From: Heracleum sosnowskyi
Lineage: Eukaryota > Streptophyta > Magnoliopsida > Apiales > Apiaceae
NCBI GenBank assembly: GCA_030848705.1
Contig: CM061240.1
Coordinates: 126,716,998-126,780,997, forward strand
DNA: 64,000 nucleotides
Reading direction: 5' to 3'
In this document: in pieces, positions 25,601 to 36,496 of the stretch
Numbering within the stretch: the stretch's first letter is position 1
How the letters are laid out: every line of letters begins with the position of its first letter
Program-made: the position numbers and the translations under genes
Notes under the pieces: generated by a model
The model's input: only the letters and a program-made list of their open reading frames with translations
Told to the model about the DNA's origin: nothing
Database searches by the model: none

Positions 25601-27634
25601 TACTAGTACTCTTCAACTTCTTTTCTACTTATAAGCCCTGCTACAACTAGTGCCTACTCCATTAAATATAATCAATCACCTTCTTATGTTCTCGTTTCTT
25701 TCCTCTTATAACATAAAATACGAGAATGCAAAATAATTGTATACTTTATACATATATTATACATATACATGTGCTAAGATACAAATGAGAATTATTTCAT
25801 CATGGAAGCCACTGTTCTGTGCATGTTTGCTGCTATCTGAATGTAGTGTCAAGCAAATTTTTGAAAGTGCATAACATGTTCTCTAGTTCTCTCTAGAAAA
25901 ACAATCATTATATATAACAGTATACTTCTGCTAATTAGATTGTCCCATAGTTTATTCATATGGTCATACCCCATAATGCTTGACTTCATGTATGAACAAT
26001 ACTGAAAGAAGCGACTTCAAGGTTATTCCTTACAACATTCCTCCGGCCCATAGGGTTAGCATACAAATAAATATCATATTCTATAGTGCAACAATCGAAA
26101 CCAGAGAAATATATACGAACTTCTTTCAAAAGATTGGAAAAAATGCAGGTCTTCGAGAGACGGCAGCACAGGGCGGAAATTACTGTTTAAAATTAGATAC
26201 CGTGCATAATGCATATACTTTTTACAGAATTAGTCAAAAAAGGCATGATCTTTCAATAAAAAAGAGTTCCTACTTTTGAAAAAAAATCCTTATCGGAGTG
26301 GCATCATATAACAATCAAGTTTCAGCCTTGAAGTTCATCTGCTTACAGGAAATAGTTGAACAAAATTAATGCACCTCCACATAGTCTAAGTATAATGTCC
26401 CAACCAAAGCACTACATGTAATATCTTTAAAGTCACAATAACTACTTAAATTTTTACTCAATTACATCCTTTGTCAAGTTTGTTATTATTTCCTTTCCTC
26501 TTAGAATAGAAAACAAAATAAAACACTATAATGCTACATTACATAATAGTAATATAATACTTCTCCTAGTTCCATTGTCGATAAAATTAATATAACTTGA
26601 ATCAAAAATTACAAAAAGTGCACATATTCTCACTATAACATACCCTAAAATGTAATAAATACAACAATATCAGTATGTACAATATTTATGCATAAGTTCG
26701 CGAGAAAGCAAGAACAATTTCAGCAGAAAATGTAACATTGCTTTGCACCTGTTCTACACTGATGAGGAACGGGATTGAAGAATTTTTAGATATGTTATTA
26801 ATTGGTTTATTTGTATTTAGTTTAAAGAGAATTAAAATTATTTATTTATATGTTTCATGTGTGGGGTTAGGAGTTTATTAATTAAGTAGTTTATTTATAA
26901 CAAAGCCCAATTGTTCCGGGCGTTAGTCCATTAGATTTTATTATTAGGGTCCTATATAAGACAAGTAAACCCCCACACATTGATTATGCTTGGGTCTTCA
27001 TTCCTATATTGATTACGCTTGATTACCCACATATTGAATAAATACCCTTAGGATATCGTATAATCTTTGCAATTCTCGACATTTTATTGCTTTTAAATTC
27101 TTGTCCTACATCATACACCTTTTGTATAAATGCCCAGAAATGCAAAAAATGCAACCATTTTAACCAAAAAAAATTTAATTTAAGGTCACACTCTAGTAAT
27201 AACACAACAATTATTGACCCAATTCTGCAAATACTAAACTACCAATTTACCAATGTTTATGTACACATTGTTCAGCAAATTTATTAAAAACACATGCTTA
27301 CATTGCGAAAAAAATACATTATAGGTAAATTAATAATACGGACCTTAAGGCTGTGACACAAAGTGAGAAAATCAATAGCCGAAGAAGACGAAGACCCTTC
27401 ATCCTCATCACATTGCAATGCCTTTTTGGGGCCAAACCCATCAATATTTGGGTCAGAAACAATATTATCAGAGCCTGATTTAGGATTTTGGGCCCGACCC
27501 ATCACGAGATTTGGATGATCATTGTATAGAAATGGAAGTTTTAGATAAGAGCGTTGAAATCGAGGTGGGTTTGTGGAAAAGTTGAAAGGTGAAGGAGAAT
27601 AGTGAGAAGAGAGTGAAGATTGGTTCAAAGCCAT
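22660..27634 (-). CDS. HD-domain 5'-deoxynucleotidase, HDDC2/YfbR-like, probable organelle transit peptide
   Basis: Eight exons on the minus strand: 27634-27344, 24648-24524, 24308-24271, 24033-23923, 23840-23761, 23422-23386, 22873-22832 and 22736-22660. They add to 267 codons including the stop, in one frame. Exon 1 encodes a Ser/Pro/Asn-rich N-terminus (MALNQSSLSSHYSPSPFNF) that looks like a plastid or mitochondrial transit peptide, then an acidic Ser-rich linker. The HD domain follows: PESIADHMYRM (metal-binding His about 118), ALVHDIAEAIVGDI (His-Asp about 147-148), DEIQELWAEYE, a late acidic segment FDKVEMILQALEYE, and the C-terminal GKFQTDIGKSWAAEI. The family removes phosphate from deoxynucleoside 5'-monophosphates using a divalent metal. 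Intron 1 is 2.7 kb and hosts a solo LTR and an old tandem duplication. The gene appears intact. Confidence 0.92.
25140..26420. repeat. Diverged segmental duplication in intron 1 of the HD-domain gene
   Basis: About 25,155-25,575 and 25,975-26,415 share the same order of phrases: GCTTGACTT, GGTTATTCCT, ATATCATATTCTA, GCAACAAT.GAAACCA, GAACTTCTT and CAACCAAAGCACTACA. Many substitutions separate them, so it is an old direct duplication of roughly 430 bp with about 800 bp spacing. Neither copy codes. Confidence 0.65.
26760..27113 (+). mobile_element. Solo LTR (354 bp) in intron 1 of the HD-domain gene
   Basis: The segment starts TGATGAGGAACGGG and ends CTTGTCCTACATCA, with perfect TGATG...CATCA inverted ends. 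It is flanked by a perfect 5-bp target duplication TACAC (26,755-26,759 and 27,114-27,118). A TATA-like box (CTATATAAG) lies at about 26,951 on the plus strand, about 160 bp before the end. No internal retrotransposon sequence is present. This is what recombination between two LTRs leaves. The orientation is set by the TATA box and is less sure. Confidence 0.88.
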
Positions 27635-28017
27635 TGTTGTTGTTTGTGTTTATGTATGTATGTATGTGTGTATAGTTTATGTTGTTGGGTTTGATTGTAA
27701 TGTTAGTGAAAGAGTTTGGAAGAGTTTGGTCCGAAAGGTGGAGAAAAATGAGGGCCAAACATGAGTTTGTGTTGTGAGGTGGGCCAGGTGTAGGCAAATT
27801 GTTAGTTTAATTCGTGGAAAACAATCAATCTATGTGAATTTGTGAACTCTGATAAAAGATGGGCATATCTTGGGCCGATTTTTTTTAATATTTAAGCTTA
27901 TACATTTTTTAGTAAAATGAGTTTTCGTTCTCGAATAATTTAGAGACGAGCAAGAATTGAATTCAAAACGTATAAACGCTTGAGATTTGGGTGTGTTATG
28001 GACTTATGGTCCTTATG
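27635..28017. promoter_or_regulatory. Upstream region of the HD-domain gene
   Basis: Upstream (to the right) of the minus-strand HD-domain gene. It contains a short TATG/TGTA microsatellite at about 27,650-27,675 and otherwise AT-rich sequence. No specific promoter element is clear. Confidence 0.35.
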
Positions 28018-28238
28018 AGGGATGGCAAACGGGTTGGTTGAAACGGGTTTTGTAAAATCCAAATCCAAACCCGAAATTTTCATTTCGACCTGAACCCGAA
28101 CCCGAACCCGATTAAACCCAAATCATAAAATTCAAATCCAAACCCGTCGGGTTTATTTCGGGTTCGGGTTGACCCGAAACCCGAACAGTTGCACTGAATC
28201 TGATATTTATCTGTTGACAATTCAAATTTATAACAGAA

Positions 28239-28370
28239 GTCACAAAGTCCTGAAAGTCTGAAGTCATTACAAATTTTAAAATGAATTCACAAAGTACTGA
28301 ATGTCTGAAGCCATTACAAATTTTAAAATGAATTCACAAAGTACTGAATGTTTGTAGCCATTACAAATTA
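28239..28370. repeat. About 47-bp tandem repeat (nearly 3 copies) in the hAT 3' region
   Basis: CACAAAGT(A/C)CTGAA(T/A)GT(C/T)TG followed by CATTACAAATT recurs three times, at about 28,240, 28,289 and 28,336. It lies in the non-coding 3' part of the hAT remnant. Confidence 0.7.
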
Positions 28371-28625
28371 GAAGTTGTTCTTTGCAAATTGCAATTTGCA
28401 ACATTCATAAACTAGTAAAGAAAAAGTTTAAACATAACAAATTTCAGTAGAAACTAGAAATTCAGCAGCATGTCCATTGTCTGCATTTTCCAATCTTCTG
28501 AAGCTTTTGTGAGATTGCACGCATATACTATCTTCAATTGTAACATAACCGGTAGAAGTGTTAACATTATGAAAGTTTCTTCAATTTAACAATATAATTT
28601 ATAACTTAGTAATTTAGTACGTACC

Positions 28626-29285
28626 TTAGACTTCTCGAGTAACACACGAATCCTCCAATTCCATATCATTATATATAGTTGCATATCCCGTAGATGACTC
28701 ACCTGAATTACATAAATTATCTTAGTAAATACTGAAATAATGAGTACATTTTTTAAAGTGATATTACCTTTCATTTCTGCAGCCCATAACCAACTTTGAG
28801 CACACATTAAGGCTTCTATTGTAGTAGGATGAAGTCTATTACGATGTGGACTCACCAACCTTCCGCTAGAGCTAAAGGCGGACTCTGAAGCTACTGATGA
28901 TGCAGGAACAGTTAAAAAATCTCGAGCCATGCAAACTAAGGTTGGATATTTGGGTGCATTTAACTTCCACCAAGATAATACATCAAAACCTTCAGACTTC
29001 GTCCAAACATCCTCATCCAAGTAGTGTTCTAACTCAGATTTTATGAAGTCCATCTTCTTACGTTTCTTGGTACTTATGAATAAATCATATTGTGAAGCAG
29101 GCCCAATACTAATACAATTTGATGTATTAACAGATTCATCATTCCCTTCTACATTTGAATTAAATTTTTGATGATACTCCCTTAACAAAGAAAAACAAAG
29201 ACTACGAACAGTTTCAACTTCTACCACAGCGCGTGATCCAAAAATCTTATCAAAATAGAACTCCTTATGGATTACTGGTATGTTA
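28626..29285 (-). pseudogene. hAT transposase C-terminal fragment (dimerisation domain)
   Basis: Two exons: about 29285-28768 and 28702-28626. The frame reads EFYFDKIFGSRAVVE, DEDVWTKSEGFDVLSWWK, RDFLTVPASSVASESAFSS and GRLVSPHRNRLHP, ending MELEDSCVTREV and a stop. The LTVPASSVASESAFSSSGR block is the hAT C-terminal dimerisation signature seen in RICESLEEPER-type proteins. The N-terminal BED zinc finger and the catalytic start are missing, so the protein cannot be a working transposase. The last intron still looks spliceable. Confidence 0.85.
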
Positions 29286-29299
29286 TTTTATTAAGCTGA

Positions 29300-29675
29300 T
29301 AGTCTGCTAGCAACCTAGCAATGATTATAGCGAAAGGAGTTCAGGAGGCAATTAAATAGCTTGAGGTACTAAATTTGAGTAATGTAATCATAGAATGTGA
29401 TTCGGAAGTGGTGGTGAAGGTTATTAATAAAGGCACTCAGTATTATCGAAGTTGGTCATGTTTTCGAGCGGTGTAGATCAAGGCTAAGTAATAGAGCAGA
29501 TCTCTCCCTATGTCATGTTAAGAAGCAAAAAAACCAAGTGACTCACCTTATGGCTAGAGTAACATGTTTGGTAGATTGCTATAATGTGTTTTTGTCTACT
29601 CCAGAAATGTTGTTGGAGACATTATCTTCTGATTATTCTGATTAATGAAATTTCCTTTACTTTTAAAAAAAAAAA
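29300..29675 (+). pseudogene. LINE-type RNase H fragment with poly-A tail
   Basis: In shifting frames the plus strand reads IIAKGVQEAIK, stop, LEVLNLSNVIIECDSEVVVK and VINKGTQYYRSWSCF, then after a frame change CHVKKQKNQVTHLMARV and a stop at 29,644. This is the RNase H (RVT_3) domain found at the 3' end of plant LINE polyproteins. An 11-base A run follows at about 29,664-29,674, as expected for a LINE tail. Several stops and a frameshift show it is dead. Confidence 0.75.
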
Positions 29676-30180
29676 GCTTTGAGTACTTTTAATTTTTAAG
29701 ATTAAATCAAACGTTCCCCTAAATAAAAAGTAATCGAACGGAAATTAAGTTATGCTAACACTTGAAAAACCAAATGATCTGTTAATAAAAATGGAGGCCC
29801 AAGGAAAAGCAGAAGGGCCAGTAAGCCCAGAGTACATGTTCGCATTGACTGGGTAATGGGATTCAAATTACTGGTAAAATTGTCATATTTTCTTTTTCTT
29901 TTATATTTTATATTCTTGTTTTGCTTAAAGTGATTTCTTTGTTTTACATTCTTATTTTCCGTTGCCTAATATGTTGTGTAAGAGTGTGGTAAATGTTTGT
30001 GTGCATATATTTCTGTCGTTGTGTTTAATTATATTACCCACTATTTTATGATGCATTAAGCCGGGAGTCTTCACGAAAACATATTTCTTACTCTTCCGGG
30101 TAGGAGCATGGTATGCGTATATCATACCCTATTCAGAGATCCTGCTCTGAGTGGGATATATTGAATAAGTTCGATTTGGT
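29676..30180. other. Intergenic, no gene recognised
   Basis: AT-rich sequence after the LINE tail. I see no feature apart from scattered short open frames. Confidence 0.45.
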
Positions 30181-30183
30181 TTA

Positions 30184-30340
30184 TACCCGTGCAATGCACG
30201 GCGGTCTTACAAATTATTTATCTAAATATTTTTTTTTAGTTTTATTTTTAAAAAAAATTCTAAAATATCAATTTAATTTATTTCCAATTTTAAAGTATAA
30301 AATTAAAGTATAAATAGGTCATTTACTAATTTTAACTTTT
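30184..30340 (-). mobile_element. Possible Helitron-end remnant
   Basis: ACCCGTGCAATGCACGGC at about 30,186 closely matches the palindrome next to the 3' end of the Helitron-like copies at 44,608-47,193, followed by a similar AT-rich tract. The CTAG end itself is not present, so this is only a fragment. Confidence 0.35.
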
Positions 30341-30515
30341 AGGATATGTTGATATTTTTTTCATTTAAAAGTAATATTAATTTTTTTACTCGTGAGGAAT
30401 CGAATATCGATACAGTTAATAATATTATTTCAAAATTAACTATTTTATCCCTAACAACCCTACCATTCTAATTTTTTTTGGCTAATTATAAATAAGATAT
30501 TATTCTGAAGGCAAA

Positions 30516-31217
30516 TTGTCATGTTCTCTACTTTATCCGTTTTTCTACTTTATCCTTTTATTCTTCTTTTCCCTTAAAGGTTCACTCATCTTAAGAATTT
30601 TTATTTTTAGGGTTCATGATGGTCTTGACTCTTCTGACTCTGAGATTGTTGCACACACTTCTGTTAAGTGTAATGCTGGTAAGAATAAGGCTAAGCCGAT
30701 TGGCCTCTGCAGAGGGGGAACACAAAAGGATATTTTATCTGGCTCAGGGCATAGTCACAGTGGAATTAATCAGAGTGGTGGTAGCAGCAACAGGAAAGGA
30801 TGGGGTATTCATAAGAGAATGGAGACTTTTATTAGGGATGGTCATGAGAGTGAAAGGGTGACCTTTTCAAGGGATGGTGCTAATACCGGAAGGACTAGGT
30901 ACACTCTAGGAACCGGACTTATTTCACGGGTCTATGTTGGACCAGCTGAGGCTCGAGCTAATTGGCACAAAGGAATAAGTAGAAGTGGTGGTAGTGGTAG
31001 TGGCAGTGGAGGTAGGAGTGGGAGCAGGGTGGAGGCAGAGGCAAGAGCAGGTAGGAGCAGTGCAAATTTCAGGTGTGGGTCTCCAGAAACAAGGATCGTT
31101 GGACGCCCAAGCTGTGAAGGTCGTTACAAGGTGGCACATAATGCAGCGAATGTGCCCATTAGACATGATCGACGCTCTGATGGTGATGCAGGCTCTCGAG
31201 CTATTCAAGAGGAGTGA
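30516..31217 (+). other. Gly/Ser/Arg-rich open frame, unassigned
   Basis: An open frame of 233 codons, GC-richer than its surroundings. It has a hydrophobic start (possibly untranslated sequence), then a Ser/Gly-rich region (SRSGGSGSGSGGRSGSR) and an Arg-rich tail. No family is recognised. The flanks are transposon debris and the opposite frames are also open, so it may be a fragment of a retroelement gag-like or ORF1 protein. Coding status is uncertain. Confidence 0.3.
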
Positions 31218-31949
31218 TCTTTCGATTGTTAGACTTTAATTTATGTTTATTTAAGTAAGACTTATTCATGATTTGTAATATTATTATCGTTGCTTGTTTC
31301 TTGGAACAAGCGTGAACTTTGCTCCATCAGGGGGCTGGGAATCTGTCATGGATTTCCTTTATATTTATAAAAAATTAGATGTTTTACAAAAAAAACAGAA
31401 CTATTGACTGCCTCCATTAGGTTAGGTCAAGTAGATGTTGAAGGCATGTTTTGCTGCATACATTGTATTAATACTACGAATTAAATTAAAAAAATGTAAA
31501 ATTTTATTGATAAATAAAATGATAATAATTTTCGGGTGTTGGTTGATTTTTAGTGACCCTTGAACACCTAAACCTCCAGATTTTGTTTTATTTTTTGTAG
31601 TCAATGATGTTCGGATATTTACAAGAAAACCAATAATGTTCTGATAAGTTCTAAAAAACAATTGGTGGTATGATCATCACATTTAATAATGTTAGTTGTA
31701 ACTTAGTGATCTCTTTAAACTTAGTAATTGATTTAATTTACTATGTTCTTCTTTTAATTTGGTTGTTAATACATGATAAACACAGTAATTATTACAAGAA
31801 AAATTATCAAAATCGATCACCTAAAATTGAAAGATCAAAAAATGGGGTTAAATCCCAATCGACGGTCAATCAATCAATTTTAATTTCAATATAACTTTAA
31901 CTAAACCAATAATTTTTTGGATAATGTAGTACAAGTAAAAATTTTCGGA
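31218..31949. other. AT-rich intergenic DNA, nothing assigned
   Basis: Contains A-rich runs (for example 31,387-31,397) and a 20-base stretch near 31,408 (TTGACTGCCTCCATTAGG) that resembles the edge of the plastid insertion at 31,965. No gene is supported. Confidence 0.4.
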
Positions 31950-32585
31950 TCAATCTGTATTGATTGACTGCCGCCATTAGGTTGTTGCTAGCAAATACCA
32001 TTTTTTTTTGGTTTTGGATCTTTCAAATCATTTCCGCAGTAGATCCAGATTCATTTTTTTATGATCCTTCGATAAAAAGATTCATTCTCTTCATAAAAAA
32101 AGGAGATAGAGCCAATAATTTTTTTTTTCCGATTCATCCCTGGAGTTGAATACCTCATTCAAGAATTGTTTTTGATCCAATCCGTAGGAATCAATAGAAA
32201 AGGCAAATCCCTTATGATACACCATATTCGACTCGGTTATTGATAGAGGAATAAATCTTCTATTTCTTGAAATCTCTCTTTTGATTCAAAATTGTGGTGT
32301 AACGTGTATCCTTTCATGTTCCTGTCACGGAATAGATAAAATAAATCAACAAATGAATTTTTGTTCAAGAATGAAATCATATTAGAATTGTCCATATCCA
32401 TTCATCATTCGGAATCATATCACATAAATTGTGGTGTAACGTGTATCCTCCCATGTTTCGGTCACGGAATAGATAAAATAAATCAAGAAATGAATTTTTG
32501 TTCAAGAATGAAATCTTATTAGAATTGTTCATATCCATTCATCCTTCGGAATCATATCACATTCCAGATATGATGAAATAATTGG
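31950..32585 (-). pseudogene. ycf2: Plastid ycf2 fragment inserted in the nucleus (NUPT)
   Basis: On the minus strand the DNA reads conserved plastid Ycf2 phrases: SFLNKNSFLDLFYLF and RDRNMKGYTLHH, then YHKGFAFSIDSYGLDQKQF, LNEVFNSRDESEKKN, FYEENESFYRR, CGNDLKDPKPK and VFASNNLMAAVNQYR. About 135 bp of it (the RDRNM...GYTLHH part) is present twice, at about 32,295-32,425 and 32,432-32,560. Stops and frameshifts interrupt the frame. Nuclear genes surround it, so this is a transferred plastid segment rather than a plastid genome. The plus-strand open frame at 31,964 is a shadow. Confidence 0.85.
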
Positions 32586-33422
32586 TTTGTTTTACTATCA
32601 ATCGAGTCAAAAATACACATTTGACTATGATCGATTTCATGTTTGATCAATATTTTTTGCTAAGCACAAAGTTAACGAACGTCAATCGATTAGTTTACTG
32701 ATGTGATGCCACATGATGACATATCGACACGTGCACTAAAATGGTACCATTCCTAATAATCTGTTAAGTCATATAATCGACCGATGTCGTGGGGTTTATA
32801 ATAACCCTTAAACCTGATCCAATATCATAATCGGCCAGGATTCAGTCGACAACTTTATGTAATAGATTTTAAGATCATGATTAATTGCTTTGCTTCATAA
32901 TTAATCATTTTTCGAATCGTCCAATGTGGTCAATTTTAATATCGTAGCCGACCATTTGCTTCGTAATTACCGATCATTTCACGTTATGGATTATATCGTA
33001 TTTTCTCGTTGTGCATCACTATACAATAATAAGCACATGCAAACCTGCAAAATTTTGTTGTTTCTAAATTTGCATGCCAAAGACCTGGGGTAATGTGATA
33101 CATTGGGTCAAGATTTATTAATTAAAAATAGCTTCATCAAGCATTGTCAAAAATAGTTTCAGAAAGGCACAAAAACAAAATAAATTTATATGTAATTTTG
33201 GAAGGTTCAAACACAAATTATTGGTCGTATATATTTTTAACGTCTCAAATTCGCACGTAGATGTTACTAATTACTATGTGACTACGACAGTGTTGATTAG
33301 GTTTACATTTTCTAATGACAAAGCCTATAAAATCTCTATATAAAGTATCTTAATCTAAGAGTTTAGCTTCTAATCTCTCCCTAATCTATATATAAAGTAT
33401 CTGCTAATAGTTACTTTTAATA
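32586..33422 (+). promoter_or_regulatory. Upstream region of the P450 gene
   Basis: No gene is seen. A TATA-like stretch (CTATATAAAG) occurs at about 33,336 and again near 33,388, 35-90 bp before the ATG, so it probably includes the core promoter. This is inferred from position only. Confidence 0.4.
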
Positions 33423-36209
33423 ATGAGCTTGTTGATTACATGTGTATTAGTTATAATGCCATTGTTAGGGTGTTTGTTATGGTGGTGTAATGATTTTTGG
33501 TTCTTCCTCAGACTTAAAACAGTACAAAATGAAGGAGGAGCCAATTCAAAGAGTAGCAGTATCATCAAACTGCCTCCAGGCCATATGGGACTTCCCTACT
33601 TTGGAGAGTTGCTTAGTTTTCTTTGGTATTTCAAGATTGTTGGTCGCCCGGATGACTTCATCAACTCGAAAAGACTCAAGTATTTTTCACATCCTTTTAA
33701 GTTCCAATTGAATTAAGTTTATGCATGCAAATAATTATATATATGATGTAAGATAAGTAAAGTTTATAATAACAAATCTGGCCATTTACGATGAAAACTT
33801 TGCTACGACGGAAATGTAGTAAATTAATTAGTTTAATGATGTCTAGGTACGGAGATGCGGCTGGCTTGTACAGAACACATCTGTTTGGATCCCCTGGTGT
33901 CATAGCGTTTTCACCAGCAGCAATCAAGTTCGTAATGCAATCCGAATCTAACTTCAAGAATGATTGGCCAAGTTTTGAGATTGTAGGAATGAGTTCATTA
34001 GTTGCAGTGGAAGGGATAGCACATACTAGGATCAGAAGCTTTGTTTCGAGAGCCATTAACTTGCCTCAATCTCTTCGTCGCATAGCAATTATGGTCCAAC
34101 CTCGTATCATCACAGCTCTTAAATCTTGGTCCAACCAGGGTACAATTGTTGCTTACAAAGAAGCCAAAAAGGTGTTGCCACTAATATTTACATGCCAAAA
34201 ATTAAATTTATAAAGCTTCAATTGGTTGGTTAATATTATGTCAATTTTACTTATTGTTGCTGGGTGCAGGTAACATTTGAGAACATTGGCACTTTTTTTG
34301 CTAGCCTTGAGCCTGGGCCAGTTTTGGACACCCTTGACATACTGTTCGCAGGGATACTCGGAGGTTTAAGAGCCTCTCCTATCAACTTTCCTGGAAGTGC
34401 TTTTCGTCATGCTCTTCAGGTTATATACTTTGTTTATGGCAGATTATAATCCTTTTAATTATTCAAGATGCGTATTTTAGTTTTCACCTACTTGTGATCG
34501 ATTTGACAGTGTCGAGAAAAAGCCACAAAGTTTTTCAAGAAGGAGCTAGACAAGAAGAGGAAGAAGATGAGTGATAAAGATAATATCAGAGCTGACGATA
34601 ATACCGACGATCTAATGGATGGATTGATGGGGTTGAAGGATGAGGAAGGAAAACAATTGAGCGACACTGAAGTTCTGGACAACATAGTTAGCCTAGTTGT
34701 GGCAGGATATGAGTCTACCTCTCTTGCAATTATGTGGGCTTTGTATAATCTCGCTAAATATCCCAATGTTCTTCGAAAGCTACGGGTACCACTACCACAT
34801 ACTACCATCATCATGCATATCATAGATTCGTAGTTATTTATTTATCATTTCGCTTATTAATAAAGAGTATAGATTCATTTATCGAAGAGAGTACATTGAG
34901 CACGGTTTGTTTTATCACTATAACTGCCCGTGACAGTGATACTAAAAACTGCGTGCAAGCAGGAGGAGAACATGTCGCTTCGCAAACACAAGAATGGGGA
35001 GCTACTTACAAGTGATGATGTTGCTAAACTAATTTATACGAACAAGGTTCGACAAACAATACTGTACCTCGATCGTATTAGTAACAATAATGAAGTTTGT
35101 AGGAGGCTCGCACACTGATGAATTTTGCGCAGGTGGTGGAAGAAACAATAAGAATGGCAAATATCGCAGCATTCATTTTTAGAACTTCTACTAAAGATGT
35201 TGAATATAAAGGTATGGAGTCGTTAACAAAATCGTCAGATTTTTATACATGTTTAAATTAGTATTTTAAAAATCGTCTGATTTTTCAAAAATCATCAATA
35301 AATCCCCGATTTACCAATAAATCATTGATTCATACCTCAACCAATTTGTTCCGATTCAGGTTATACTATTCTGAAAGGTTGGAAAGTCATGATGTGGATC
35401 AGATACCTGCATACCAATCCTGAAAACTTTGATGACCCAATGTCCTTCAATCCTGAGAGATGGAGTGTAATTATTGGAAACATATCATTCAAATTATGAT
35501 CTCAGTTCATTTGTTCTGTTGCAATTTTTAAAAGTTGGATGCATATATGAATCGTATAGGAACCAGCGAAAGTTGGAACATACCAAGTCTTTGGCGGAGG
35601 ACCAAGAATTTGTGCAGGGAACATGCTAGCGAGATTACAAGTAGCCATCTTTCTTCATCATTTAGCTATTGGATACAAGTAAGAAAATGATCTTGCCATT
35701 AATCATTAGATTTATTTTTCTCGTTGTTGTTATACGACATCTATACTCACGTAATTATACAAGATTTATTTATTTACTTTAAATTCAATAGTTTCATCGA
35801 CTGTTAGATTCTTTGCAGCTATGTAATCATACAAAATTTATTTATTTACAAGATTTATTTATTTACTTTAATTTATTTAGTTTTATGCACAGTTCGATTG
35901 TCTATAACTACATAATTAAATAGTTATTTATTTATTATATATGTTTATCATTCAATTCTCGAGAAATACATTTTTAAATAATACTTATTAATAATTTATT
36001 AATACTAATATTTTAATATCGACTTATGCTCGGCCCGTGTTTGGCACGAGTTATAAGATAGTACAAAGTAAAGTAGAAACAAAGTGTTGGAATAAAAATT
36101 ACTTAAATTTTGTTTTAGGTGGGAGATGGTGAATCCGAAGGCAAAGATGACTTATCTTCCTCATCCGAAACCAGAAGACGGCGTTATGATTAGCTTCAGC
36201 AAGCTTTAA
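33423..36209 (+). CDS. Cytochrome P450, clan 85 (ent-kaurenoic acid oxidase-like)
   Basis: Nine exons with GT-AG borders: 33423-33679, 33847-34171, 34270-34419, 34510-34785, 34963-35046, 35133-35211, 35360-35466, 35560-35678 and 36119-36209. They total 1,488 nt, 495 residues, with no lesion. An N-terminal membrane anchor (LITCVLVIMPLLGCLLWW) is followed by LPPGHMGLPYFGE, the I-helix motif AGYEST (about 309-314), ExxR as EETIR (about 368-371), PERW (about 421-424) and the haem loop FGGGPRICAG with Cys about 444. The style and multi-exon structure match clan-85 P450s, often annotated as ent-kaurenoic acid oxidase-like. Members oxidise diterpenoids, triterpenoids or steroids on the ER; the substrate here cannot be told. 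Neighbouring genes do not suggest a pathway cluster. Confidence 0.93.
35740..36060. repeat. AT-rich dispersed repeat in P450 intron 8
   Basis: Phrases such as ATACAAGATTTATTTATTTAC and CTATAACTACATAATTAAATAG match the repeat at 40,840-41,160. Near 36,030 the text GGCCCGTGTTTGGCACGAG resembles a Helitron-type palindrome. A small non-autonomous element probably sits in this intron; its edges are not clear. Confidence 0.5.
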
Positions 36210-36496
36210 GCTCTACCGTCGTCCCTCTGAAACAGAATTTGAAATATTGTCGACATAGGTGTGTCGTATTGTAATTGCTTGGTCGTAGATGACATTTACT
36301 GCTCGATCAATTTAATTTTTACGAACTTAGAAAAAGTCTCATTTAATCAAACCAGGTGGTACATTAGATAAAAAAATTCTAACAAATATTCAACGCAAGT
36401 TACTGTAAGTTATAGCAATTATTGTAAGTTACTGTATTAAAAAACTGTGGATGTCTGACTGCTTTAGAAAAGGGTACCACCTACCATGCACCTTGT

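Larger units (their letters stand above)
28018..29285 (-). mobile_element. hAT (Ac/Tam3 superfamily) element remnant
   Basis: The left edge reads AGGGATGGCAAACGGGTTGG and is followed by many CCCGAACCCGAACCCG / GGGTTCGGGTT motifs up to 28,190. These are typical subterminal sequences of one plant hAT group and resemble the MITE at 50,636. The 3' part of a transposase gene is at 28,626-29,285 on the minus strand. Homology runs off at about 29,285 without the opposite terminal repeat, so the 5' two-thirds of the element is missing. Confidence 0.75.

Noticed and set aside
28010..29269. TCCTTATG at both 28,010-28,017 and 29,262-29,269 as an 8-bp target duplication of the hAT remnant
   Set aside because: Transposase homology on the minus strand runs through the right-hand site (HKEFYFDKIFG), so it is internal to the element and the match is chance.
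31964..32149. 61-codon plus-strand frame rich in Phe
   Set aside because: It is the reverse of plastid ycf2 coding sequence.
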